Notes under the pieces: generated by a model | Database searches by the model: none | What the model saw: the letters and a program-made list of their open reading frames with translations, nothing else | What the model was told of the DNA's origin: nothing | Source: Chrysemys picta bellii | Lineage: Eukaryota; Chordata; Testudines; Emydidae | NCBI RefSeq assembly: GCF_011386835.1 | Contig: NC_088804.1 | Coordinates: forward strand, 38,923,549-38,987,548 | Reading direction: 5' to 3' | Length of the DNA stretch: 64,000 nt | Made by a program: the position numbers and the translations under genes | Shown here: positions 23,102 to 33,575 of the stretch, in pieces | How positions within the stretch are numbered: the stretch's first letter is position 1 | Layout: each line of letters begins with the position of its first letter

Positions 23102-23444
23102 GGGGGAGGTGCCCATGGGGCAGGTGGCTATAGGGCACTGGGGACAGGCAGGACCCACCCCGGTCCCCCAGGGCCGAGTCTTCCCCCTCAGTGGGCCTGC
23201 TCAGCTCTGGGCGCATGCATGGGGCAGGAGGCCATGTAACAGGGAGGTGCCTTCCCAGTTTGCTGCGTCAGCACACTGGTGAATTACACCAGATTAGGGG
23301 TCCTCGGCCAGGTCGCCAAGGAAACAAGCAGAGGGGGCTTTCTACCTCCCAGCCAATCTACCATGGTGCTGCGTAATTAGGGCCTGGGTGGACATGGCTG
23401 AATCAAACCATGGGGGCAGAGGGAGAAAGTGTCTTTACTACAAA

Positions 23445-23584
23445 AAACAAAACAGCATGGTCTAGCGGACAGGGCACTAGACCGGGGCTCAGCAGACGTA
23501 GGTTCTATTCCTGGCTCTGTCAGAGTTCTGTGCCTCAGTTTCTCCAGCAGTAATCTTGTGGGGAGGGGAGTAATGCCTCAGAGA
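23445..23584 (+). repeat. MIR-like SINE, sense
   Basis: The head AGCATGGTCTAGCGGACAGG has A-box-like character. It is followed by AGGTTCTATTCCTGGCTCTG (B-box region) and TGTGCCTCAGTTTCTCC (core). The 3' tail is missing or replaced by CR1 sequence. Confidence 0.65.
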
Positions 23585-24400
23585 GAGGCTATCGATTTTC
23601 AAGGCTAAAAGGGACCATCATCTAGTCTGACCTCCTGTCTAGAGCAGTGGTTTTCAACCTGTGGTCCATGGACTGGGGGGGAGGGTGTGTCCTCAGACTG
23701 TGTCTAAGGGGTCCGCAAAAGGTTGTCGTTACTCCAGAACAGTAACTTTCAACCTATAGGACAAGCTTTCCAAAGGGGTCCGTGCCTCCGTTTGAAAGTG
23801 TTTAGGGGTCTGCAAATGAAAAAAAGGTTAAAAACCACTGGATTAGAGGAACTCGCCCCATCGTTCCAGCATCAAGCCCAGAACATGACTGAGCGCTCTT
23901 CGAAAGACATCCACCTGAAAGACCATATGAAGAATCCACCACACCCACTGGTAGATGTTCCAGTGGGTAATTCCCCTCACACCTTATTTCCAATCTGTTT
24001 GTCTAGCCATCGGATCCCACTAGACCTTTGTGTGCTAGACTGAAGAGCTGGCTACTATGAGAAATCTCTTCCCCACGGAGGTACTACAATCAAGTCACCT
24101 CTGAACCTTCTATCCGATAAGCAGATTAACCCTCCAATTGTTCGGGGAACTCTTTTCTGCACCCTCGCCAATTTTTCAGCGTTGTTTTTGAAGGCCGGAC
24201 ACCAGCGCTGCACTCAGAAGCCAGTAACACCACGTAGTGAAGTAATAATCGCCCCCGATTCGATATGTCCCCGATTAAACATCCAACGATCTTGTTCGCC
24301 CCCTCAGCTACGGCCCTGTGCTGGGAGCGCACGTTCACTTGGTTAACCTACCAGGACTCTCAAGCCTTTACAGAGCCACAATCCCTCATCTTACAAACAT
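23585..24400 (-). mobile_element. CR1 LINE 3' untranslated end, interrupted by a hAT element
   Basis: GGCTAAAAGGGACCATCATC and CTAGTCTGACCTCCTGTCTA match the antisense CR1 3' tail found throughout sauropsid genomes. The CR1 resumes at 23841 with GATTAGAGGAACTCGCCCCA and continues into the characteristic AATCTCTTCCCCACGGAGG-type stretch. No ORF2 remains. The interruption is the younger hAT at 23645-23840. Confidence 0.75.
23645..23840. mobile_element. hAT-type MITE nested in CR1
   Basis: Terminal inverted repeats are CAGTGGTTTTCAACC and GGTTAAAAACCACTG. Flanking octamers GTCTAGAG (23637-23644) and GATTAGAG (23841-23848) agree at six of eight positions, consistent with an aged 8-bp duplication. 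Removing it joins the two CR1 halves, so it is younger than the CR1. Non-coding. Confidence 0.88.
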
Positions 24401-24436
24401 GGCCTACTTTCCATGAGAGTTGGGCGTCAGCGGTTA

Positions 24437-24710
24437 TCATTAGGAACACAGGGACTGCACAACTGGAGCAGTCAACCGTCTAACCCAGCGTCCTGTCTCT
24501 GGCAGTCACCAACACCAGATGTTCCCGGGAAAGGTGCAAGAAGCCCCGCAGTAGGCAAATGTGGGATAATCTGCGCCCCATAAAGGTCTCATCCTGATCC
24601 CTGCTAGTTAGAAGTTGGTTTACGCCCTGAAGCCGGAGGATTTAGATCACTTCCCCAAATCCTTTTTGTAGCGTTTGCCTTTATAACTCTGCGTATCCTT
24701 GTTAGCCACA
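24437..24710 (-). mobile_element. LINE-like 3' fragment (CR1/L2-related)
   Basis: TCTAACCCAGCGTCCTGTCT, CAGTCACCAACACCAGATG and the following GCAAGAAGCCCCGCAGTAG match a common reptile LINE tail in antisense. The subfamily is not determined. It is distinct from the CR1 tail upstream. Confidence 0.5.
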
Positions 24711-24714
24711 CACC

Positions 24715-25010
24715 ACTGGCGGCCCAAGTGTTCAGAAACCATGAGTCTGAGCCCCAAAATCATGAGATTTTGAAAATAAATGTTGGGTCTCCCTTTGCCT
24801 TCTGGGTTTTGAGTGAGGAGGGGTCACGTTTTCAAGCTTTTCTCTGTAACCAGGAGCATTAGGAACTTTCATTCTATTTATTTTTTTCAAAGGAATTCAA
24901 GAGTTCCACATGATCACTTGACTCCAGGAGCTGGGGCTTTCAGACCACCACCACCACCACCAAATATCAGAAGCCTTGTGATGAACCTGCAAGAGTTGTA
25001 AATGTCCAAT
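24715..25010. repeat. High-copy amniote repeat, class uncertain
   Basis: CCCAAAATCATGAGATTTTG, CTTCTGGGTTTTGAG and ACTCCAGGAGCTGGGGCTTT are recognisable from memory as a recurrent turtle repeat. The segment is AT-richer than its surroundings. I cannot assign the class with confidence. Confidence 0.5.
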
Positions 25011-26264
25011 CCCTCTTTAAATCCCGAAGCAGCACCGCTTTGAGTCTAGGCCAGCTATGTGGAAGGGGCCAGTACTACAACAACAGGCAGCCCTTAGATA
25101 AATTCCTGCCCCAATCCTGTTCAGATCAGAGCCATTTCTTTGCCTACCTCCCCACGTCTGTAAGATCCCTCGCAAGTTTGCCTTGTGCCTGGTTTTAGGA
25201 GTGTGGTTACGACTAGGCCATTGGAAACAGGTTTTTTTTTTTAGCACCTTTGGATAAATACTGTTCCTGGTGACACGGCTGTGCCGAGCCCTGGAGCACC
25301 TGAGCAGGAGACACTCATTATTCGTACCTACAGAACCCCAGTTCACAGGCCCCCAGCCCGCTCTCCGCTCCCGAAGAACTGGGCTCACCAGTCACTGGTA
25401 GTTCCCTGGGCGGCACGAGAAGAGAGGCACCATGACCTGCATGCAGCATTAAACACTTAAAAGCCCTGGGAATCAGATGCACCATTAGGCGCTAAGTGAT
25501 CCAGTCTAGGGGAAGCGCGGAGAAGTGGCGCTCAGGGAAGGACGTGGAGCTGGCCCCAGGAAGCGGGAGATTCTCTGCACAGGCACTAGAGCAGCAGGTT
25601 TTCCTTCAGGACTCAGAATGAGCCCAGTCTGGCTGGAGCAAGCGGTGCAATGCATGGCCTCTCTACTAGAGGGCAGCACTGAGAGTTTTGCCCCCTCTCA
25701 TGCTGGCCTGGCCAGCCCCAGCAGCCGCTTTCGTTGCTAGTGTTCAAGGGGAGCCAGAGCAAAGGGCCGCTGCTGATTGGGGAACCCTGGGCCTGGCTGC
25801 ACCGGGGTCTCCTAGGAGGCTGGGGACATATGAGCTGGGTCCTTGGGGTCATTCAGCTTTGCGCACAGGGACAACTAGGGGGCATTGTGGGCCACGAACA
25901 TTGGTTGGATGGTCCAGCAAGTCACGGGGCCCTGGGGCTCACGCTGCCTTTAGCCAGCGCTACAGGCCCTAGCCGTGGGGCAGAAGCGAGGAGGCAGGAC
26001 AGGGACTGCAGCAGGAGCTGGTCTCTGCCCGCTGTGGAATTTCCCCGTGCAGCCCGGCAGCTGGCCGCGCACACAGGCCGCTCAAGAGTGGGGACGATTG
26101 GAGAGAGGGCTGGCTCATGCTTCTTCACTCCACATGCTCCCAAAAAAAAATCAGCCTGTGTCCCTTGTTCCCTCCCAGCGCTCAGCCCCCCCACCAATGC
26201 AGTGCCTGAAGAGTCAGATGCCACATGGTGGCAAACCCATGTACATGGGCGCTCAGCGTGTCCA
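25011..26264. other. Non-coding stretch
   Basis: No gene or interspersed repeat recognised apart from the CTCF-like site at 25663. Short A and T homopolymers occur at 25231-25241 and 26143-26151. Confidence 0.4.
25663..25677 (+). promoter_or_regulatory. CTCF-like motif
   Basis: CTACTAGAGGGCAGC fits the CTCF core consensus with one mismatch (T for C at the second position). Its orientation is opposite to that of the 1.8 and 9.5 kb motifs. Confidence 0.45.
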
Positions 26265-26435
26265 CACAATCCCCATGGGGGGTGGATTAGCACTACTGTA
26301 AAGCTGGGGAAACTGAGGCACAAAAGGTTGTAGGGACTTGCCAAGGTCACCCAGCCAGCAGAGCTGGGCATAGAGCCGAGGTCTTCCAGTGCAACGTCCT
26401 CAGCTCAACCCACTAGACCCCGCTGCCACTTCCCC
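26265..26435 (-). repeat. MIR-like SINE, antisense
   Basis: GGGGAAACTGAGGCACAAAA, then GACTTGCCAAGGTCACCCAG and AGCTGGGCATAGAGCC, then CAACCCACTAGACCCCGCTG. These are the ordered antisense boxes of a MIR-type SINE, nearly complete. Confidence 0.75.
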
Positions 26436-27759
26436 TAGCTGAACAGCTTAAAATCCCAGCTCCCAAATGCAAAGTACCCAGGGCCAGGGACTCGGCAGCG
26501 GGGGCGGGGCTGTGCCAAGGACAAATGCATAGCATAGCTCTCCCCCCACCCGGCACCCATCATGGGCTGGAAAAACAGGGGCTTTCAGGAGTGTAACCCA
26601 AGCTGCTGTGTTGCTGTGAGAGGAGCGTGGTGGCTGCAGGGCTCCGCTCCAGTGAGGCTTGCAACGAGGGGACGGTTATCGAGTGGACAGGCCTGCATTT
26701 ATCACATTACAAGGAGGCTGCCTGCAGGCGGCACCATGTCGGCTCGCGCTCTGAGCGGGCGGGGTGCCTGGCACAGCGAGGGATCAGCAGGGCTGGCAGG
26801 AGCCAGCACCTAACTGCCCCCTGTCCCACCCACCACTGGGCCAACGCAGGCAGAACTGCCTGTGTTCACCACAGCCCTGCAGGTACCCCTCCCTCCTCAC
26901 CTGTAGCCCCTGATATTCCAGTCCTGGCCCCAGCCCCCCACCTCAGCTCCGCCAGTGCACCCCCACCTCCCCACAAAGCTCAGCAAGTGCACCCCCCAAT
27001 CTCTGCCAATGCACCTCACTCCTGACCTGCAGTGCCCCCGCTGTTCTAGTCCTGGGTCAATCAGCCAGAATTATGCTAACTCCTGCAGTGCTTCTGCGAG
27101 GCGGGACGTGTCCAGCTTGGCTGAGACCCACAAATTCATGTCAGTTGTGTCTTAGGCTGCTCACAGAGCTGTCACGCGGGCCCTTTGGGAACATCAGCGC
27201 CAGCCCTCGTTAAGGGCCTTTGGTCTCTGGGGATGGTCCCAGGAATGCTGCCGTCCTGCACCCAGCGCCAGCTGCCCCTGGAACAGGGCAAGGCTCTGGG
27301 AACCGGCCCAAGCAGTCACAGCAGCCAGCGCTGAGCCGGGGCCACACACGGTGCTAGACGCCGCTGCTTCCGCCAGCCCAGCTCCGACCCAGCCTGCCGC
27401 AAACAATCAGCCCCATTCACAGGCCCGTTGCGGATCCAGAAATCAATGCTCCAGAAAAAACCACTAGAGCGTCCCCTGTCTAGAATGAGGGGCTCCAGGC
27501 CAGGCTCTTCTGGGGGCTGGGCATGCCTGCCGGGAGCCAGGGGAAGGGGGCTGGAGAGCCCACAGCCCTCCTGGCTCTCCCCAGTGCCGGGGGGGTAAGC
27601 AGCTGGCTGGGCACAAGAGCCTGCTGAGAGCACCCTAGCAAGCCGCCCTAGCACGCTGCCTTTACCGGACAAACTCCACTGTGCCAGCGGGGGAACAAAG
27701 GAGGGGACGGGGTCCCCCTAACCAGGGAGAGCTAAGACCCTGTCAGACAGGGACACTGA
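26436..27759. other. Non-coding stretch
   Basis: No gene or interspersed repeat recognised. About 26820-27030 is C-rich with loosely repeated CCAGTGCACCCCCAC-type words. Confidence 0.4.
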
Positions 27760-27994
27760 GGAAAGTTAATCTGAATTAACTAAAGGAGTGAATGTAAATT
27801 GGGTTAGTTCAACCACATTAGACCCATATTGACGCTCTCCATAGAAGTGGCTTTAATTCAGTTTAGTTTGATTCCTTTCCAAAGTGAGCTCAATTAAGGC
27901 CACTTCTGTTCCGCAGGAGAGCGTCCACACAGGGGCGCAATGCGGTTTACCTGAGCTGGTATGGTTACTGCGACTGCAAGTGTAGATAAGCCCT
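27760..27994. mobile_element. Palindromic MITE-like repeat
   Basis: Imperfect inverted arms lie at 27831-27861 (GACGCTCTCCATAGAAGTGG onward) and 27889-27924 (ending GGAGAGCGTCC). The right end GTGTAGATAAGCCCT matches the terminal repeat of a common turtle MITE family, also seen at 41052-41135. The left terminus is not clear. Confidence 0.55.
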
Positions 27995-28695
27995 CACAGC
28001 AGCCAAGTCAGCGCAGGTTCGGCTCTGCTCCCCGCGCCCGCTGGAGCTGATGTCAGGGCTGCCTGATCCCAGGGTGTCCGGGGCCCGACCTTTGCTGCAG
28101 AGCCTAGGGCTTTGGGCACTTCACAGGAACCTCTCTGCACAGCCCAGTGCACCCCGGCTCTGCGGGAGTGACGTGGCACAGAGTGGAGCATGCCACTGCC
28201 GCGGGGACCAGCAGGGCAGTGCCCAGCCAAGCAGAGTCGGCTGCCACCCAGGGAATGAATCAGAGTGCCCTGATTAATCCGCCTAAGCCTAGGGCCTCCT
28301 CACAGTGCCCTGCCTGCCTCCCGGTGAGAAGGGAGCGACCGGCACAGAAGGGGGCCCACAGGCCAGCAGGTGTCAGCCTGCGTCCCCCCTTCCCCAGGAG
28401 GGTCCCCAGCCCCCGTGAGCCATCACCTGTCCCTCACCTCCTGCTGCCCCCTAGCGCCTCTGGAGTGCCAGGGACACTGCTGCCCAGGATTCTGGGTATG
28501 AGCCGAAGAGGACGAGACTGGCGGAGGGGAGCTGCAGGTCAGGCTGGAGGGGCATCAGCAGAGCCAGGTGCCGGGGGAGCCCAGGACTGGAATAGCAGGG
28601 GGGCTGGGTGTTGGGACAGAGCTCGGTATGAGGAAGGAACGGAGGAGAAACTAAACCCCACAGAGCACCGAGCACTGACAAGGGGGATTAACAAG
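27995..28695. other. Non-coding stretch
   Basis: No gene recognised. CTGCCCCCTAGCGCC at 28443-28457 is a weak CTCF-like match on the minus strand. Confidence 0.4.
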
Positions 28696-28790
28696 CCAAG
28701 GCATGGCCCAGGACCCCATTGTGCTAGGTGCTGTACACACACAGAATAGTCCCTGCCGCACAGAACCTGCGATGTAACAAAGGGGCCTTT
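28696..28790 (-). repeat. SINE 3' tail fragment, antisense
   Basis: CCCCATTGTGCTAGGTGCTG followed by TAGTCCCTGCCGCACAG and CCTGCGATGTAAC matches the tail that precedes the core in the antisense SINE at 44215-44485. The head and core are missing here. Confidence 0.6.
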
Positions 28791-29216
28791 TTCCTCTCTA
28801 GAGTCTAGGCTCCCCTGGGGGAGGGTGTGCTAGATTTCTGGGCCTCCCTACCCGCCCACAGTCTGAACACCATGCTACTGCACCACACCCATCATGGCTA
28901 GGCTCCCATCCCCTGGCCTGGCTGCGACTGTCGCAGAGAGATCAGCTGGGAAGCTGCTCAGTTCCTCCATGCAAAGCATCCCTCTGGGAAATGCAAATGC
29001 AGCTGGGGATGGGGGCGGAAACTGACCGACTGCACCCGAGCTTCCGACGAATGCAAACCCCACTCTGCGCGGGCATCACGCCCCAATGTGGGGGCCATGC
29101 CCAGGGACAGACCTGTGGTTTCAGCTGGCAGCAACTCCACCTCTCCTGCCACTTCAGCACAAGGGAAGAGCAGCCCTGCCCCTCCAGCATGGAGACAGAG
29201 CCTAAGGGAAGGACAG
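28791..29216. other. Non-coding stretch
   Basis: Nothing recognisable as a gene or repeat. Confidence 0.4.
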
Positions 29217-29322
29217 CCTGATGGCTAAAGCACAGGACTGGGAGCCCCAGGCTCCCTTGGGCAAGCCATTTCCCTCCTCCGTGCCTCAGTTTCCGCATTT
29301 GTAAAATGGAGGAGTCGCTGCC
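29217..29322 (+). repeat. MIR-like SINE, sense
   Basis: AGCACAGGACTGGGAGCC, CTTGGGCAAGCCATTTCCCT, CGTGCCTCAGTTTCC and GCATTTGTAAAATGGAGGAG are the ordered sense boxes. The middle of the head is deleted. Confidence 0.75.
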
Positions 29323-29369
29323 AGAATGGACCATGATGTTCGGTCTGATCTCCTGCACAGCGCAGGCAC
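29323..29369 (-). repeat. Possible CR1 tail trace between two SINEs
   Basis: ATGATGTTCGGTCTGATCTC and CTGCACAGCGCAGGC recall the antisense CR1 3' tail. The segment is very short. Confidence 0.35.
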
Positions 29370-29495
29370 AGGGAGGGGCAGTGCCTGGCCCACAGCCACC
29401 CAGCAGGTCAGTGGCAGCGCTGCAAACTCAACCCTGGTCTCCTGATTCCCAGTCCAGTGCTCCATCCACTGGGCCACATACTATTCACCACCCTC
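29370..29495 (-). repeat. MIR-like SINE, antisense
   Basis: CACAGCCACCCAGCAGGTCA, TCTCCTGATTCCCAGTCCAG and TGCTCCATCCACTGGGCCAC are the antisense middle and head. The copy lies opposite in orientation to the one at 29217. Confidence 0.75.
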
Positions 29496-30309
29496 ATGAG
29501 GGTTGTGAGGCTCCAAGCTCTCCGGCCAACCTCCATTCCCGGAACACTCCTGCAACCGGGAGTTCAGGGCAAGGGGCACATCCACGATTGGGCCCCGAGT
29601 CTGCCAAGCACAATGAACTCTGTGGACGGCGGGTGCAAGAGATGCTCTCTCCTGGGTACTGCGTCTGTGCAACCTGCATTTCTGCCTGAGGCATTCCAGC
29701 AAGCCGGACTCGAGCTGTTTCCTTGCGCCACCTGTTGCAAGCCCATCCCAGCTGAGAGGGCTGTGTCTGAAACCCACCTCAGGGAACTAGAATCTCCCTC
29801 CGCAGGGCTCCGTGGGGGCAGGGCCCAGCAGAGTCAGTGGAAAAGCCCAGTCACAAAAACCTCGCTGTGGTATGCAGCTGCCGCCCGCCCGAGAACACGC
29901 AGCCCCTCTACACTGTTCTACGCCACTCTGCAGCTGTGGGTGCCTCTGCCTGCACCACGACAGCAGCCCCCTTCCATACCCATCTCCCCCCACCCCCAAG
30001 AGATGCCCGCGCCATGTCTCTACATGGCTGCAGGGATGGACTTTGAGGCTCTTCAGAACCAGGCTGAGCCACATGCCCCCAGGAACTTGTCCCACTGTTA
30101 CTGACCGACAGGATGATGCTAATACCTGATTAGAGGCTTCTGGAGAGACAGCTCATAGCCTGCACTTACAATGTGCCCAGGGAGACTCGGCCAACGCGGC
30201 CGCACTTCCTGACTGGTGGATCTGCGCTAAGGAGGGTGCATGGAGCAGTGCTCACAACAGCCCAGTTCAACGGGCATATATAGCAGTCACTCAACGCACT
30301 CATTAATCC
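29496..30309. other. Non-coding stretch
   Basis: No gene or confident repeat. A 215-codon open frame beginning at 29457 overlaps the SINE at its start, has no recognisable domain and is considered chance. Confidence 0.4.
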
Positions 30310-30570
30310 ACAGAGTGCCCCGGGAGGCAGGGAAGGCTCAACCATCTCACATGAGGAAACTGAGTCACAGTGGGACATGACTGCCCCAAGACTGGGCAGC
30401 AAGTGAGTGGTGGGGTTATGAAGAGAACCCAGGTGTCCTGACTTCTAGCGCTCTTCTCTAATTCCAAGCCAAAGCTGTGTCCCAAGAGTGGAAGGGCCTG
30501 CTGTGAGCCCTGGGATTAGAACTTGGGGCTCCCTGGCTCCCAGCCCAACCGATTGAAGAGAGCTGCGTGA
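30310..30570 (-). repeat. MIR-like SINE(s), antisense
   Basis: ATGAGGAAACTGAGTCACAG, GAACCCAGGTGTCCTGACTT and CTCTTCTCTAATTCC form one antisense copy. A second partial head (GGATTAGAACTTGGGGCTCC, CTGGCTCCCAGCCC) follows at about 30500-30560. Confidence 0.65.
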
Positions 30571-31039
30571 CAGCCTCCACTCCTGAGAGGTTCCCTCTCC
30601 TTATCAGGTGCCTCTTCGGCTCAGATGTCCAGAGATGCTGCACAGCCCATTTCTGCCCGCTCACAGTCCCAAAGGAGGGGATTTTAGTCTCTCCGGTGTG
30701 ATTTCAGCCAAGAGATGGAGTCTCTTGTCTGGAGGCGCCTATGGGCCTTTGCAATTGCACTGCTCTGAGTGCACCACTTGAATGACTTTTCACCCTGCCA
30801 GAGTGGAGTACAGGGGCCATAGAGAAGTTGGGCCTCCCCGTCCGTAACTTTAGCACCATGCTGGCCCGTGGCAGAGCCCGCCCAGCCCTCTCAGTGTTGC
30901 CCATTATTTATTCTGCAGCCAGAGCCGTGCGATTGTTGGGCCTTCGACAGCACCCAGCCCACAGCCCTGCAGGAAGCACTCTGTCCTGCGGTGGCCTTCT
31001 CCAGCTAAGGATCTGAACGTGCGTTGCTCATAAAAATGG

Positions 31040-31275
31040 AGCCTCTAACGTAGGATTATCCCTATTCCCAGATGAGGAAACGTAGGCACAGAGAGCTTAA
31101 GACTCTCCCTGAATGTCAATGGTATTTGGGTGCCTCAACCCCTTAGGCAGCTTTGAAAATCCCAAGCTTAAGTGACTTGCCCAAAGTCACACAGGAGATC
31201 AGCGGCAAAGGCAGGAAGAAAGTCCAGGTTTTCTTGATTCCCAGCCCTGGGCTTTAGCTACTGCGCTGGCCTGTT
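31040..31275 (-). repeat. MIR-like SINE, antisense, with nested insertion
   Basis: GATTATCCCTATTCCCAGAT, GAGGAAACGTAGGCACAGAG, then, after a 63-bp interruption, GTGACTTGCCCAAAGTCACA and GATTCCCAGCCCTGGGCTTT. Apart from the insertion at 31102-31164 the SINE is nearly complete. Confidence 0.75.
31102..31164. mobile_element. 63-bp insertion flanked by an 8-bp direct repeat
   Basis: The octamer AGCTTAAG occurs at 31094-31101 and again at 31165-31172, exactly where the SINE sequence breaks and resumes. The inserted piece includes ATGTCAATGGTATTTGGGTG and AGCTTTGAAAATCCC, reminiscent of a common archosaur/turtle short repeat. No clear terminal inverted repeats are visible, so its class is open. 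Confidence 0.65.
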
Positions 31276-31809
31276 CTTCCTGCCTGCTATTTACCAAGGG
31301 CCTTATCAAAGGCAGAGTCCAAGAGGTTTTGCCCCTTTCCTGGATCTCTGAGCACCTGGATGTGAGCTTACAGAAGCTTTGTACATAGCCTCACGAGCCA
31401 AACGGCCAGAAGAGGCGGGTGGGACTGCCTGGCAACTCACAACTAGCAGCCGAGAGGCAGAAGGGTTCCCAAAATCTGGGCAGCTTGCACCAACCAGAGC
31501 AGATGGCAGCGTCCTCAACTTCCACTGAAGCCAGTGTGTCTGTGAGCTCAGCACGCCCAGGATCGGGCCCTGAGGTGGCATGCTGCGTCTGACTCCACGT
31601 TCCGCAGAGTGCCATGCGTGGGTCACAGCGACACGGAGATGGTGAATAATGCCTCTGGCTGCGGTGTAAGCAACCACAGGGTCCTGCTTCAGCTGCAGGG
31701 TTAGAAGAGGAGGGGGGGGATAGAGAAAAACGATCCCTCTCAAATGACTGACCCTGGCACACAGCTGTTCCCTCCCATCCGAGGAGCTCAAAGCACAGGG
31801 CACACAGCA
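31276..31809. other. Non-coding stretch
   Basis: Nothing recognisable as a gene or repeat. The minus-strand frames over 31306-32008 run across a SINE relic and are not genes. Confidence 0.4.
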
Positions 31810-31945
31810 GGGCGTAGCCTGTGAGGTAGGGATGTACTATGATCCCCACTTTACAAGGGGTATTGCAGGGATGGGACTTGCCCAAGATCTGACCACAGCA
31901 AGTCCGACCTCCTGCGCCTGACCCACCAGAGCACCTTTCCTCCCC
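31810..31945 (-). repeat. MIR-like SINE fragment, antisense
   Basis: CTGTGAGGTAGGGATGTACT, ATGATCCCCACTTTACAAGG, GACTTGCCCAAGATCTGACC and ACCCACCAGAGCACC follow the antisense order of the family, with a shortened middle. Confidence 0.6.
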
Positions 31946-32612
31946 CTTGAGTTTGTTGGGGCTTGCAGATCCACCTAGGCAACGCGTGGTGTCACAAATC
32001 CCCCCCACCCCGACAGGATGTGCTCAGACAAGACAGCTGTCACCGGAGGCATCCACCGTGCATGAAAGGGGTTTTGTGCCCGTTTCCATTTCACCTGGAC
32101 CACATCCTCTACGAAGGCCGGCAAGCCAAGCAAAGCTGAAGCCTGGCTCGGAGCCGAGAAACCCTCTCTGCAACAGGCCGTGTGAATGCGCCACCGAGGA
32201 GCTCGGGCAGTAAGAGCACCCTGGCAGGCCCCCGTCCCAGCGGTCACAGTGACCTTACACATCACTGCAGCGGGCTTGCATGTGCAGGCAGCCCCACCGG
32301 CTTGGCTTGGGTTTCAGTTCTGAGAGCCAGCCCAGATACTTGGCTTGGCGCATTCTCCCTCTGCCTTCAAACTCCCTGGCTAGCACAGAGCTGGGAATGC
32401 AGGGGCAGAACGGAGGGGGAATCAGATTCCTCCCAACCGTCCATCCTCCAACAGCTGCAGGACAGCATGGAAGGGCAGAAGGAGCAGATCCAAGACCCTG
32501 GGATCCATCCTACCCCGCCCCCATCCACCCCAGAGCCAAACTCTGAAGCTTAAGGCCTCCCCTACTGGGAGGATGGAGGGGAGAGGAATCTAAGACAGAA
32601 GGGTGGCCTGGA

Positions 32613-32681
32613 GAGACTACAAGACCCAGCATGCAATATGGCCAAACTGCTTGCCTCAAGCATGCTGGGACATGTAGTCTC
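32613..32681. repeat. Palindrome carrying two ZNF143/THAP11-like motifs
   Basis: The left arm GAGACTACAAGACCCAGCAT-GC (32613-32634) and right arm (32660-32681) are inverted repeats matching at 20 of 22 positions, separated by 25 bp. Each arm contains ACTACAnnnCCCAGCATGC, which closely resembles the established vertebrate promoter motif for ZNF143/THAP11 (ACTACAATTCCCAGAATGC type). Confidence 0.75.
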
Positions 32682-32821
32682 CATTGGCCGCAAAGCAGCC
32701 TAAGGCGTTAAGGCACTCAAATCCCATTGACATACCTCATCTGTAACAAAGATAAGGGCTGCAACTATTGCCTTTATTGCACGCCCATCAGGTGCAGGCC
32801 ACCGACTCCTGTGGGGTGGAC

Positions 32822-33068
32822 CAGGGCCGGCTCCAGGCACCAGCTTAACAAGCAGGAGCTTGGGGCGGCCAAGGGAGAGGGGCGTCATGTGCGGCAATTC
32901 GGGGGCAGCAGGTCCCTCACTCCCTCTAGGAGCGAAGGACCTGCCACCGAACTGCCACCGCCGATCGCGGCTTTTCTCTCCCCCCCCCCCCCCCATTGCC
33001 GCCGCCGGTCGCGATTGCGACTTTTTTTTTTTTTGCTTGGGGCAGCAGAAATGCTGGAGCCGGCCCTG
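32822..33068. mobile_element. hAT-type MITE, perfect 8-bp target duplication
   Basis: Terminal inverted repeats CAGGGCCGGCTCCAG and CTGGAGCCGGCCCTG are nearly exact mirror images. The octamer GGGTGGAC is identical on both sides (32814-32821 and 33069-33076). The interior holds a C run (32980-32994) and a T run near 33020-33032. It belongs to a family different from 22798 but shares the CAGGGCCGGCT end. Non-autonomous. Confidence 0.93.
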
Positions 33069-33489
33069 GGGTGGACAATGTTACCTTCAGGACAGGCAAA
33101 GCCAAGGCAGCCCCTGGTCTGAGGAAGGTCCCCAGTGAAGTGGGATTCCCCCCAGCCAAGCTAACGGAGCTTTCTAGGGGGGCTTTGAACCATTCCACAG
33201 ATTAGCCCTGGAACAGAACCTCTTAGCCCAGCCAGCCGCACCATCTGCGTTTCATGGAGCCACCAGCTGGAAGCAGCTCCAAACGCCACATGCCACCAGG
33301 AAACAGAGTTCCCAAAAATACAGGGATGACAACACTATGGAGAAGGAGGCAGGAAGGAGCTGGGTTTGAGAAACAAAGGCCCCAATGCTTCTGAAGGCAG
33401 CAGCATCTTTCATGGTGACGTGTCCACACTCACAGACTGGGTGCACCTCTGCCTTCACAGCGCATGTGTCATGCCAGGATCTCCAAGGA

Positions 33490-33575
33490 GGGAAGTATCA
33501 TTCTCCCCCTATCAAATGTGGAGAGACTGAGGCCAAAAGAGTTGTGTTGCACCAGGAGTCATGCCACTACCCTGA
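33490..33575 (-). repeat. Possible MIR-like SINE fragment
   Basis: ATCATTCTCCCCCTATCAAA and GGAGAGACTGAGGCCAAAAG faintly match the antisense core. No head remains. Confidence 0.4.
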
